5,289 nucleotides of DNA from Acetobacteraceae bacterium (GCA_003164305.1 PLSZ01000026.1:1-5289); one strand, 5' to 3'; positions 1 through 5,289 are shown, numbered from the stretch's first letter. Program-made: numbers and translations. Notes: a model not told the origin generated them from the letters alone.

Positions 1-1683
1 CCGCTCGCCGAACGCATCGGCATGGAGCAGGTCAAGAACGAGCTGCAAACCCTGGCCTTCATGCAACTCGACCCCGAGGCGTACGGCACCATCCAGGCGC
101 GCCTCAACTTTCTGCGCGGCCAGGGCGCCGATGTCATCGATGAAGTGCGGCGCGAGCTGGTCGATATCATCCACTCGGACGGTGTCGCCACCGTGGAAGT
201 CCAGGGCCGCGAGAAATCCGCCTGGTCGATCTGGGAAAAGATGCATCGCCGGAATGTGGCGTTCGAGCAACTGTCCGACATCATGGCGTTCCGCGTCGTC
301 GTGCAGACCAAAGCCGACTGCTACGCCGCTTTGGGCGCCATTCACTCCGCCTACCCGGTGATCGCCGGGCGGTTCAAGGATTATATTTCGACGCCGAAAT
401 CGAACGGCTATCAAAGTCTGCACACCGGCGTAACGTTGCGTGAGCCGCGCAATCAGAAGATTGAGATCCAGATCCGCACCGCCGACATGGACGATATCGC
501 GGAAAACGGTGTCGCCTCGCACTGGGTTTACAAGGCGCCGGACGCGCGGACCGACAAAAAAGATATTCAACGGTTCCGCTGGGTGCAGGACTTGTTGGAA
601 ATTCTTGAGAATTCGTCTTCATCGGATGAATTCCTCGAAAACACCAAGCTGGAATTATACGGCGATCAGGTGTTCTGCTTCACGCCGAAAGGGCAGTTGA
701 TTCAATTGCCCAGTGGATCGACGCCGGTGGATTTCGCTTATGCGGTGCACAGCCAGGTGGGAGATACCTGTGTTGGCGCCAAGGTGAATGGTCGCTTGTT
801 ACCACTGCGTCATCAATTGCAGAACGGCGATCAGGTCGAGATCATGACCGCCCGCGGCGGCACGCCCTCGCCGCAATGGGAACGCTTCGTCGTCACCGGC
901 AAGGCGCGCGCGCGCATTCGCCGCTTCATCCACCAGGAACAGCGCGAGCAATCCCGCGCCGCCGGCAAGGCCGAACTCACCAAGGCGTTCCGTCAGGCCG
1001 GAGTCGATGGCTCCGAGAAAGTGCTGGACCAGGCACTGAAGACGCTGAAGCTCGCGACAGTCGATGACCTTTACATATCGGTCGGCAACGGCAACACGGC
1101 CCCCAGGGACGTGGTGCACGCGGCGTGGCCGGAACTGCGGCAGGAGCGTGCGCGGCCCCTGATGGCCCCGCTGCTGGCGCGGCCTGGGCGGGCGCCGGCG
1201 CGACCGATGAACGACATGCCGGTGACCGGGCTGGTGCCGGGCATGGCTTACTCGTTCGCCGGCTGCTGCCATCCGGTGCCCGGCGACGATATCGTCGGCA
1301 TCGTAACGACCGGCAAGGGCGTCACCATCCACGGCCGCGAGTGCCAGACTCTGACCGGATTCGCCGCGACACCGGAACGTTTCATCGACGTCGATTGGAA
1401 CTATGAGGTTGTCGGCAAAGGCGGTCCCGATGGCAAGGGCGTCGGCCACACGGCGCGCATCAGCGTGATCTCCGACAATGAGACCGGCGCGCTGGCCAAC
1501 ATGACCAATGCCATCGCGCGCCAGGACGGTTCCGTCGCCAATCTGAAAATCGTCAATCGCCAGCAGGACTTCATCGAAACCCTGATCGATGTCGATGTGC
1601 GCGATGTCGGTCATCTGTCCAAGGTGATCGCCGGCCTGCGTGGCGCCGGCGGGGTCAAGGCGGTCGAGCGGGCGACGCACTGA
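1..1683 (+). CDS. rsh: Bifunctional (p)ppGpp synthetase/hydrolase, RelA/SpoT family, 5'-truncated by window edge
   Basis: The stringent-response enzyme makes (p)ppGpp from ATP plus GDP/GTP, and in bifunctional forms also degrades it. The reading frame is open from base 1 (PLAERIG precedes the first ATG at 22), so that ATG is internal; 560 residues are visible. Family proteins are usually 700-750 residues, so the N-terminal HD hydrolase domain should lie upstream. Counting base 1 as residue 1: the synthetase domain covers about 70-180, with D93 in SDIMAFR, E155 in IEIQIRT, and the RFKD charge motif at 124-127. RXKD is typical of bifunctional/SpoT-type enzymes, whereas RelA-only enzymes carry EXDD. 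A TGS domain follows at about 220-285, then a helical linker, a zinc-finger-like segment with C422-C423-H424, H444 and C448, and a C-terminal ACT domain at about 483-558. Hydrolase activity is inferred, since the HD domain is not visible. The stop overlaps the acpS start (TGATG), suggesting translational coupling. Confidence 0.96.
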   Translation, partial: PLAERIGMEQVKNELQTLAFMQLDPEAYGTIQARLNFLRGQGADVIDEVRRELVDIIHSDGVATVEVQGREKSAWSIWEKMHRRNVAFEQLSDIMAFRVVVQTKADCYAALGAIHSAYPVIAGRFKDYISTPKSNGYQSLHTGVTLREPRNQKIEIQIRTADMDDIAENGVASHWVYKAPDARTDKKDIQRFRWVQDLLEILENSSSSDEFLENTKLELYGDQVFCFTPKGQLIQLPSGSTPVDFAYAVHSQVGDTCVGAKVNGRLLPLRHQLQNGDQVEIMTARGGTPSPQWERFVVTGKARARIRRFIHQEQREQSRAAGKAELTKAFRQAGVDGSEKVLDQALKTLKLATVDDLYISVGNGNTAPRDVVHAAWPELRQERARPLMAPLLARPGRAPARPMNDMPVTGLVPGMAYSFAGCCHPVPGDDIVGIVTTGKGVTIHGRECQTLTGFAATPERFIDVDWNYEVVGKGGPDGKGVGHTARISVISDNETGALANMTNAIARQDGSVANLKIVNRQQDFIETLIDVDVRDVGHLSKVIAGLRGAGGVKAVERATH

Positions 1684-2093
1684 TGATTCTCGGCCTCGGG
1701 TCCGACATTTGCGACATCCGCCGCATCGAGAAGGTCATCGGGAAATACGGCGATCGGTTCCTCGAACGCGTCTATACCGAAACGGAACGTTCGAAAGCGA
1801 TGCGGCGGACGGAGAAAATACGCGCCGCGACCTTCGCCAAACGTTTCGCCGCCAAAGAAGCCGCCTCCAAAGCGCTCGGCACTGGCTTCCGCAAAGGTGT
1901 GTTCTTCTCCGACCTGGGGGTCGTGAACCTGCCAGGCGGCCAGCCGACGTTGAAGATGACCGGTGGCGCCGAAGCCCGGCTACGCGCGATCACGCCGGCG
2001 GGGATGGTCGCTCAGGTGGCGCTGACGATGACCGACGAATACCCTTACGCTTACGCGCAGGTGATCATTTCGGCGGTGCCGATTACCGCGTGA
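1683..2093 (+). CDS. acpS: Holo-[acyl-carrier-protein] synthase
   Basis: AcpS transfers 4'-phosphopantetheine from CoA to the conserved serine of acyl carrier protein, activating it for fatty acid synthesis in the cytoplasm. The 136-residue product has the normal length. It begins [16 protein letters not shown] with the metal-binding D8. The second signature, [16 protein letters not shown], contains the catalytic/metal glutamate E59. The C-terminus ([16 protein letters not shown]) matches the last strand of the family. The ATG at 1683 overlaps the rsh stop by one base; no strong Shine-Dalgarno is visible inside rsh, so coupled re-initiation is the likely mode. In many alphaproteobacteria acpS lies between rsh (sometimes with pyrE or pdxJ) and lepB; here lepB is displaced about 1.2 kb by an opposing gene and non-coding DNA. 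The 3' end overlaps that opposing gene by 11 bp, and no intrinsic terminator follows directly. Confidence 0.97.
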   Translation: MILGLGSDICDIRRIEKVIGKYGDRFLERVYTETERSKAMRRTEKIRAATFAKRFAAKEAASKALGTGFRKGVFFSDLGVVNLPGGQPTLKMTGGAEARLRAITPAGMVAQVALTMTDEYPYAYAQVIISAVPITA

Positions 2094-2688
2094 CCCGGCG
2101 GCCGAGGAAACGCCGCGTGCCCAAAGCGGCGACGCCGAACCCCAGGATCGTCATCGACATCGGTTCCGGCACCTCGGCGAAGCCGGCGGAGACCAGACGT
2201 TCGTCAGCGATCGTGCAGGAAAATCCCACGCACTCGCCGGAGTCCGGCGTGGTGACGAACGAATTCGCGTCGATCACGAACGGGTCGGGACCAGGGATGT
2301 TCAACGCGTGCTGAAACGTCAGATAGAACAGGGGAGGCGTATTGCCAGCGCCGTTCGTGGTGACCTCGATCGTATTCGGGGCCCCGGTCGCGCCCAACAG
2401 CTCCCCCTGGGCTGTGCCGAAGGTAATGGCCGGGATCGCGGTGTTGTTGAGTGATTCACCGGCGCCAAGCTGAAGCGTCCAGCCCGAGTTCACCTGCCCA
2501 TAAACGTTCAGCGAGAAGGAACCGGTCAGCGTCGCGCCATCATAGAAAGAAGCCGCTTCGATGTTGATCGGGATGTTATTGATCGGGCCCGGCGCCGCGA
2601 GCCCAACCGACGGTGGCGTCAGGATGGCGACGGCGAGTAGGAAGCCGCGCCAAATTTTGCTTAAATAATAAGACAAGTTCGCCCCCAA
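2083..2688 (-). CDS. PEP-CTERM sorting-domain protein, secreted, function unknown
   Basis: An exported protein with a PEP-CTERM sorting tag, the type recognised by exosortase (EpsH/XrtA family) in exopolysaccharide-forming Gram-negatives. The product is up to 201 residues. Its N-terminus is a signal peptide: basic residues in SKIWRG, the core FLLAVAIL, and probable cleavage near GLAA-PG (about 30-33). The mature part (about 34-170) is small-residue-rich and probably beta-rich ([14 protein letters not shown]), as in many PEP-CTERM proteins of unknown role. C153 and C158 could form a disulphide. The tag is at 173-198: VPEP, a short hydrophobic stretch ([14 protein letters not shown]), then RR...RR. 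No ATG or GTG start is visible: TTG at 2688 is used here, and TTG at 2676 (MSYYLSKIW), preceded by GGGGGCG, is equally possible. No exosortase or polysaccharide gene is in the window. It faces the housekeeping genes and looks less GC-rich than they do, suggesting insertion into the cluster. Sorting class is confident; molecular function is unknown. Confidence 0.88.
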   Translation of the reverse strand: MGANLSYYLSKIWRGFLLAVAILTPPSVGLAAPGPINNIPINIEAASFYDGATLTGSFSLNVYGQVNSGWTLQLGAGESLNNTAIPAITFGTAQGELLGATGAPNTIEVTTNGAGNTPPLFYLTFQHALNIPGPDPFVIDANSFVTTPDSGECVGFSCTIADERLVSAGFAEVPEPMSMTILGFGVAALGTRRFLGRRVTR

Positions 2689-2770
2689 ACAGAGATTGTT
2701 CGTTTAATCCCGCGAATTGATCCAAACAAGTTAATTCTGTAACTCTTTGAAAGAAATCACCCTCGTCAAA
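2689..2770 (-). promoter_or_regulatory. AT-rich upstream region of the PEP-CTERM gene with an inverted repeat
   Basis: This stretch is clearly more AT-rich than its surroundings and lies directly upstream of the minus-strand PEP-CTERM gene. It contains an inverted repeat, AGTTA-N6-TAACT (2729-2744), which could be an operator. Two weak promoter readings exist on the minus strand. TTGTTT-N17-TAAACG (2729 down to 2701) would give an almost leaderless message for the TTG at 2688, or a leader of roughly 18 nt for the TTG at 2676. A TTGACG at 2769-2764 has no good -10 at the right distance. Neither is convincing; the regulatory role rests on composition and position. Confidence 0.35.
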
Positions 2771-2798
2771 CCCGTTCCCACAGCGCCGCGAACGGATG

Positions 2799-2825
2799 GC
2801 CCTCCCGCCCAGGAGGGCGATTTTT
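2799..2825 (+). terminator. Rho-independent terminator facing right
   Basis: GCCCTCC (2799-2805) pairs perfectly with GGAGGGC (2812-2818) around a six-base loop CGCCCA. GA and five T residues follow (2819-2825). This is a textbook GC stem plus U tract for the + strand; on the minus strand there is no T tract after the hairpin. No + strand gene ends nearby: the closest is acpS, whose stop is about 700 bp upstream. It would therefore end either read-through from rsh-acpS across the PEP-CTERM gene, or an unrecognised short transcript from 2689-2798. Confidence 0.75.
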
Positions 2826-2892
2826 CCGTTCAAGAGGTCCCCGGGGTCATCCAATCGGTTCGCACCCATTGTCCACCAGAAAGAGTTGCCGC

Positions 2893-3145
2893 GTGACGGT
2901 TGCGAAAGTGGCCGAGGTCAGGCGTCAACCAATTGTCCTGGCCGAGACCATCAGGATCGTTGTCCAGGCCAGCGAGCCGGGCTGATCGCGATCAGCCCGG
3001 CCGCGCGAGTATTGGCGGATGGTATCGAAGGTCGGCATCTTCGTGCGACCGCTCCGCGCCCATGGGTGGCACGCATGCGAGCCCGGGAACCGTCCGGCGC
3101 GGTTTTTCATCGACCGTTCCTCTGGGATCGGTACGGGATGGTGCC
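2893..3145 (+). pseudogene. Degraded duplicate of the lepB 5' end
   Basis: Bases 2893-2970 align without gaps to the first 26 codons of lepB (3299-3376) at 57 of 78 positions (73%), including a 16-base exact match at 2915-2930 / 3321-3336. The encoded peptides share 14 of 26 residues: MTVAKVAEVRRQP here against MATAKAAKVRRQP in LepB. Differences fall on codon positions 1, 2 and 3 about equally (7, 8, 6), as expected for drift rather than coding constraint. Similarity also reaches back over the ribosome-site region (CCAC...AAGAG, from 2873). This copy starts with GTG and stops at TGA 2983-2985 after 30 codons. A weaker second patch, in another frame, keeps CCGTTC-N18-ATGGTGCC (3114-3145), the same spacing as around the LepB catalytic-serine box (3416-3447), but PSGSM is not preserved. 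Between the patches this copy has about 104 bp more than lepB. Best reading: a non-functional lepB fragment. Alternative: a short leader peptide gene. The first patch is firm; the second is tentative. Confidence 0.62.
2976..3001. repeat. Perfect 26-bp palindrome
   Basis: GCCGGGCTGATCG (2976-2988) is followed immediately by its exact reverse complement (2989-3001). As RNA it would form an 11-bp GC-rich stem with a CGCG loop; the stem can be lengthened by three pairs past a bulged A at 2975. No T tract follows, so it is not a standard intrinsic terminator. It overlaps the TGA (2983-2985) ending the lepB-like reading frame. Its centre, ATCGCGATC, is also present at the equivalent place in lepB (GLIAI codons), so the palindrome may have grown around an inherited self-complementary core. 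It could be a protein-binding site, a transcript-stabilising hairpin or a mobile-repeat remnant. Confidence 0.8.
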
Positions 3146-3180
3146 CATATGGAGAACGGTCTCCCCTGGGGGGCCTTCCC

Positions 3181-3209
3181 TTGACAGGGGGATACCCCGC
3201 GGGCTTCAT
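3181..3209 (+). promoter_or_regulatory. Candidate sigma-70 promoter for lepB-rnc-era
   Basis: TTGACA (3181-3186) is a perfect -35 hexamer. After 17 bases comes CTTCAT (3204-3209), a weak -10 with three of six consensus matches. Transcription would begin near 3216, leaving a leader of about 80 nt before lepB. A separate promoter is expected here because the PEP-CTERM gene and the terminator at 2799-2825 separate lepB from rsh-acpS. The -35 overlaps the right arm (3185-3190) of an imperfect inverted repeat, CCCCTG/CAGGGG. The -35 is strong and the -10 uncertain. Confidence 0.5.
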
Positions 3210-3215
3210 CCGGCG

Positions 3216-3281
3216 CGTTTTCCCAACCGTTTTCGATCCGTTACCGACCTGTAACCCACCCGTTTTCCACCTGTAACCCAC
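3216..3281 (+). repeat. Short degenerate repeats in the predicted lepB leader
   Basis: ACCTGTAACCCAC occurs twice exactly (3247-3259 and 3269-3281), 22 bp apart, about two helical turns. CCGTTTTC occurs at 3227-3234 and 3260-3267, with a related CGTTTTCC at 3216-3223. GTTAC (3240-3244) and GTAAC (3251-3255) form an inverted repeat across the first copy. The block sits between the candidate lepB promoter and the ribosome-binding site. It could be an operator, an RNA element, or simply repeat-expanded spacer DNA. Confidence 0.6.
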
Positions 3282-3282
3282 T

Positions 3283-3289
3283 GGGGAAG
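3283..3289 (+). promoter_or_regulatory. Ribosome-binding site of lepB
   Basis: GGGGAAG lies nine bases upstream of the ATG at 3299. It is the clearest Shine-Dalgarno in the window and supports that start. The degraded lepB copy keeps a diverged counterpart (AGAAAGAG, 2878-2885). Confidence 0.65.
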
Positions 3290-3298
3290 TGTTTCCGT

Positions 3299-4099
3299 AT
3301 GGCGACTGCGAAGGCGGCCAAGGTCAGGCGTCAACCGAACGTCTGGGTCGAAAACATCAAGACCATCGTCTACGCCGGCCTTATCGCGATCGGCGTGCGC
3401 ACGGTCTTGTTCGAGCCGTTCAACATCCCCTCGGGCAGCATGGTGCCGACTCTCCTGGTCGGCGATTACCTGTTCGTCTCGAAATACAGCTACGGCTATT
3501 CGAAGTTCTCGCTGCCGTTCTCGCCGCCGTTGTTCGAGGGCCGGATTTTCGGCTCCCTGCCGAAGCGCGGCGATGTCGCGGTGTTCAAATACCCGCGCGA
3601 CACGTCCACCGATTACATCAAGCGCATCATCGGCCTGCCGGGCGACCGCATCCAGATGAAGCAGGGCCAGCTCTACATCAACGGCGTGATGTGCCCGCGC
3701 GAGCCGATGGGCAACTACGACACCAACGACAGCGGCTACGTCCAGCGCGAGAAGGAATACGTGGAGACGCTGCCGAACGGCGTTCGGCATGAGATCCTGA
3801 AGGCCACCGACGGAACCGACGCCAGCCGGCGGCCCGGCTTCGATCCGGCGAAGGAGTTCGACCCGAACAACACCATCGAATACGTGGTGCCGCCGGATCA
3901 CGTGTTCGCCATGGGCGATCACCGGGACAACTCGGCGGACAGCCGGTTCATGAACGCCGTCGGCTTCGTGCCCGTCGAAAACCTGGTGGGCCGCGCCGAG
4001 ATCCTGTTCTTCTCGATCGACGCCGACCACCCTTGGTACGAAATCTGGTGGTGGCCGTTCGAAATCCGCTGGAGCCGTCTGTTCCAGCGGATCCACTGA
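3299..4099 (+). CDS. lepB: Signal peptidase I
   Basis: LepB is the membrane-anchored serine protease that cleaves signal peptides from exported proteins at the outer face of the inner membrane. The product is 266 residues, normal for the family. A short basic N-terminus (AKAAKVRRQP) is followed by one membrane anchor at about 20-38 (IKTIVYAGLIAIGVRTVLF). The catalytic serine is S47 in PSGSMVPTL, and the general-base lysine is K108 in DYIKRIIGLPGD. The box E motif GDHRDNSADSR (196-206) is intact. The C-terminus ends WWPFEIRWSRLFQRIH. The ATG has a good Shine-Dalgarno. rnc follows after 22 bp, so co-transcription with rnc and era is likely, driven by a promoter within the upstream spacer. The preceding spacer carries a degraded copy of this gene's first codons, so this is the functional copy. 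Its targets would include the PEP-CTERM protein encoded nearby, but that is a general role and not evidence of a link. Confidence 0.97.
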   Translation: MATAKAAKVRRQPNVWVENIKTIVYAGLIAIGVRTVLFEPFNIPSGSMVPTLLVGDYLFVSKYSYGYSKFSLPFSPPLFEGRIFGSLPKRGDVAVFKYPRDTSTDYIKRIIGLPGDRIQMKQGQLYINGVMCPREPMGNYDTNDSGYVQREKEYVETLPNGVRHEILKATDGTDASRRPGFDPAKEFDPNNTIEYVVPPDHVFAMGDHRDNSADSRFMNAVGFVPVENLVGRAEILFFSIDADHPWYEIWWWPFEIRWSRLFQRIH

Positions 4100-4101
4100 G
4101 C

Positions 4102-4129
4102 CCCCGTGGGCCATTGACCCCGTGGGCCA
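4102..4129 (+). repeat. 12-bp direct repeat spanning the rnc start
   Basis: CCCCGTGGGCCA occurs at 4102-4113 and again at 4118-4129, separated by TTGA. Each copy contains a GTG; only the second (4122) is in frame with rnc. No purine-rich Shine-Dalgarno precedes either GTG. The repeat fills the lepB-rnc gap, so it may be a small tandem duplication of the rnc start region or part of a translational control element. Confidence 0.7.
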
Positions 4130-4808
4130 GGCGCTCGACGCGATCCTCGGCTACCGCTTCACCCGTTCCGACCTGCCGCGTGAAGCGCTGACGCATCGTT
4201 CGGCGTTGCAAGGCAAGCGGCCCGGCCCAGGATCGCACAAGCAGGGGTCGAATGAGCGGTTGGAGTTCATCGGCGACCGGGTGCTCGGCCTGCTGATGGC
4301 GGAGTGGCTGGCCGAGCGGTTCCCCGACGAGCAGGAAGGCGACCTCGGCCGCCGGCTGGCCTCCCTGGTGTCGCAGCCGGTGCTGGCGCAGGTGGCGGAG
4401 ACGATCGGGTTGGGGGAGGCGTTGTCGGTCGCCCCGGGCGAGGCGCGCGCCGGCATCAAGCGCCGTGCCACGGTCCTTGCTGACGCCCTGGAAGCCGCGT
4501 TGGGCGCGATTTATTTGGACGGTGGCCTGGATCCGGCGCGGGATTTCGTCCGGCGGGCCTGGGACGGCGCGATGATCGCCCAGGAATCGCCGCCCAAGGA
4601 TGCCAAGACGGCGTTGCAGGAGTGGGCGCAGAAGCGCGGTCTGGATCTGCCCGCCTACATGATCTCGGCCCGGACCGGCCCGGCGCACGCGCCGGTATTC
4701 GTCGTGACCGTGACAGTGGGCGATCTGACCGGCGAGGGCACCGCGGGCAACAAACGAGCGGCCGAGCAATTGGCGGCCGAACATCTTTACGGGAGCCTGC
4801 CGCCATGA
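4122..4808 (+). CDS. rnc: Ribonuclease III
   Basis: RNase III cleaves double-stranded RNA, maturing rRNA precursors and some mRNAs. The product is 228 residues, the usual bacterial size. The RNase III domain (about 1-150) holds the signature NERLEFIGDRV (44-54) with E45, E48 and D52, then E72 in EGDLGRRLASLV, and D121 and E124 in LADALEAALGAIYLDGG: all expected metal and catalytic acids are present. A double-stranded RNA-binding domain covers about 157-226, from AKTALQEWAQ to GNKRAAEQLAAEHLYGSL. The start is GTG at 4122; the family alignment (ALDAILGYRFTRSDLPREALTHRSA) supports it, but there is no visible Shine-Dalgarno and a 12-bp direct repeat overlaps it. An ATT at 4113 is a remote alternative. 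It lies 22 bp after lepB and just before era, the normal alphaproteobacterial arrangement. RNase III controls its own message in E. coli; whether it does here cannot be seen. Confidence 0.97.
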   Translation: MGQALDAILGYRFTRSDLPREALTHRSALQGKRPGPGSHKQGSNERLEFIGDRVLGLLMAEWLAERFPDEQEGDLGRRLASLVSQPVLAQVAETIGLGEALSVAPGEARAGIKRRATVLADALEAALGAIYLDGGLDPARDFVRRAWDGAMIAQESPPKDAKTALQEWAQKRGLDLPAYMISARTGPAHAPVFVVTVTVGDLTGEGTAGNKRAAEQLAAEHLYGSLPP

Positions 4809-4837
4809 GTTCATCGACCGTGAGTTTGGGGACGTGA
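4805..4837 (+). other. Ten-codon reading frame bridging rnc and era
   Basis: ATG at 4805 overlaps the rnc stop (ATGA, 4805-4808). The frame encodes MSSSTVSLGT and stops at TGA 4835-4837, which overlaps the era start (GTGA, 4834-4837). Termination-reinitiation at both ends could carry ribosomes from rnc to era. The arrangement is visible; its use is inference, and a peptide this short may be chance. Confidence 0.3.
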
Positions 4838-5289
4838 CAACGCGCTGCGGTTTCGTCGCCATCGTCGGCGCGCCGAACGCCGGGAAATCGACGCTGTTGA
4901 ACCGGCTGACCGGCGCCAAACTGTCGATCGTGTCCCCCAAGGCGCAGACCACCCGCTTCCGGGTACTGGGCATCTTCATCCGCGACGGCAGTCAGGTCCT
5001 GCTGGTGGACACGCCGGGGATTTTCAAACCGCGGCGGAAGCTCGACCGGGCGATGGTGCAGGCGGCGTGGACCGGAGCGGCGGACGCTGACCTCGCGCTG
5101 CTGCTGGTGGACGCCAAGGCCGGCGCGACCGAGCAGGTGCGGGCGATCGCGAAAAGTCTCGGCGGGTCGGGCCGGCGCTGTTGGCTGGTGCTGAACAAGA
5201 CCGACCTCGTGGCCGCTCAGTCGCTGCTGCCCCTGATCGCCACGTTGACCGTTCTGGCGCCGTTCGAGGAGACCTTCATGGTCAGCGCC
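4834..5289 (+). CDS. era: GTPase Era, 3'-truncated by window edge
   Basis: Era is a GTPase that binds the 3' end of 16S rRNA and promotes 30S subunit maturation. The first 152 residues are visible, which is the GTPase domain; the C-terminal KH domain lies beyond the window. Motifs in order: G1 GAPNAGKS (12-19), G2 KAQTTR (36-41), G3 DTPG (59-62), G4 NKTD (121-124), and the start of G5, SA, as the last two residues. The Era-specific stretch after G3 (IFKPRRKLDRAMVQAAW) is well kept. The start is GTG at 4834, giving MTTRCGFVAIVGAP, as expected for the family; no better in-frame start lies just upstream. A GGGG at 4828-4831 is too close to be an ideal ribosome site. The rnc stop lies 25 bp upstream and a ten-codon frame bridges the gap, pointing to translational coupling within a lepB-rnc-era transcript. 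recO often follows era in relatives; that cannot be checked here. Confidence 0.96.
   Translation, partial: MTTRCGFVAIVGAPNAGKSTLLNRLTGAKLSIVSPKAQTTRFRVLGIFIRDGSQVLLVDTPGIFKPRRKLDRAMVQAAWTGAADADLALLLVDAKAGATEQVRAIAKSLGGSGRRCWLVLNKTDLVAAQSLLPLIATLTVLAPFEETFMVSA

Larger units (their letters stand above)
2689..3298. other. 610-bp gene-poor region between the PEP-CTERM gene and lepB
   Basis: No intact, credible protein gene lies here. From left to right it holds: an AT-rich stretch (2689-2770) that is probably the PEP-CTERM control region; a rightward rho-independent terminator (2799-2825); a degraded copy of the lepB 5' end (2873-3145); a 26-bp perfect palindrome (2976-3001); GC-rich DNA with short G/C tracts and an imperfect inverted repeat CCCCTG/CAGGGG (3163-3168 and 3185-3190); a candidate lepB promoter (3181-3209); and short repeats leading up to the lepB ribosome site. 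In related genomes acpS and lepB are commonly close together, so most of this DNA is probably an addition in this lineage. Open frames running through it lack family resemblance and are treated as chance frames of GC-rich DNA. Confidence 0.7.

Noticed and set aside
370..381. Unusual synthetase motif in Rsh
   Set aside because: RFKD is the normal RXKD form of bifunctional Rsh enzymes, so it is informative but not unusual.
799..1680. 293-codon open frame on the minus strand within rsh
   Set aside because: It lies wholly antisense to a well-supported Rsh gene in GC-rich DNA and shows no recognisable domain; this is a codon-bias shadow.
2111..2131. Hairpin CGCCGC ... GCGGCG just after acpS as a terminator
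   Set aside because: Only six pairs with a nine-base loop, no T tract on either strand, and it lies in the PEP-CTERM coding sequence.
2765..2780. Sigma-54-like site on the minus strand (TGGGAAC-N4-TTGA) upstream of the PEP-CTERM gene
   Set aside because: The -24 GG and spacing fit and some PEP-CTERM systems use sigma-54, but the essential -12 GC is GA here.
2856..2878. tRNA-like 3' end (GGTTCG ... ACCA)
   Set aside because: The T-stem does not pair properly, the conserved loop A is missing, and no matching 5' acceptor strand lies upstream.
2796..3254. 152-codon + strand frame through the spacer
   Set aside because: It begins in the terminator stem, has low-complexity Arg/Pro/Gly content and no family resemblance. 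Its only likeness is to an out-of-frame reading of lepB, explained by the nucleotide duplication.
3206..4979. Two long minus-strand open frames (302 and 343 codons) across lepB, rnc and era
   Set aside because: They overlap each other and three certain genes, are rich in Arg, and show no family motif. They are shadows.

Overview
The window is chromosomal DNA of a high-GC alphaproteobacterium. The gene order rsh - acpS - lepB - rnc - era is the conserved alphaproteobacterial housekeeping cluster. The GC-rich coding and the protein sequences suggest Rhodospirillales, perhaps Acetobacteraceae, but the family is inference only. All five housekeeping genes are on the + strand. rsh is cut by the left edge and era by the right edge.

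Layout: (1) 1-2093 holds the 3' three quarters of a long RelA/SpoT (Rsh) gene, overlapping by one base (TGATG) an intact acpS. (2) 2083-2688 holds a minus-strand gene for a secreted PEP-CTERM protein, tail to tail with acpS. (3) 2689-3298 is about 610 bp without a normal gene. It contains an AT-rich putative regulatory stretch for the PEP-CTERM gene, a clear rho-independent terminator facing right, a degraded copy of the 5' end of lepB (including its ribosome-site region), a perfect 26-bp palindrome, a good -35 element that probably starts the lepB transcript, and short direct repeats in the predicted lepB leader. (4) 3299-4808 holds lepB (signal peptidase I) and rnc (RNase III). (5) 4834-5289 holds the first 152 codons of era, ending exactly at the G5 box.

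Function: Rsh sets (p)ppGpp levels. AcpS activates acyl carrier protein for lipid synthesis. LepB removes signal peptides at the membrane. RNase III and Era process rRNA and assemble the 30S subunit. lepB, rnc and era are closely spaced and probably co-transcribed. The PEP-CTERM gene and its flanking non-coding DNA interrupt the usual acpS-lepB adjacency.

The most unusual part is 2873-3145. It is 73% identical over 78 ungapped bases to the start of lepB, 406 bp downstream, with differences spread evenly over codon positions. This looks like a decaying lepB duplicate carrying an extra segment of about 104 bp that includes the palindrome. I found no CRISPR array, tRNA, rRNA or recognisable transposase. 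I see no strong case for a wholly new system. The acpS-lepB insertion region is where something undescribed is most likely.
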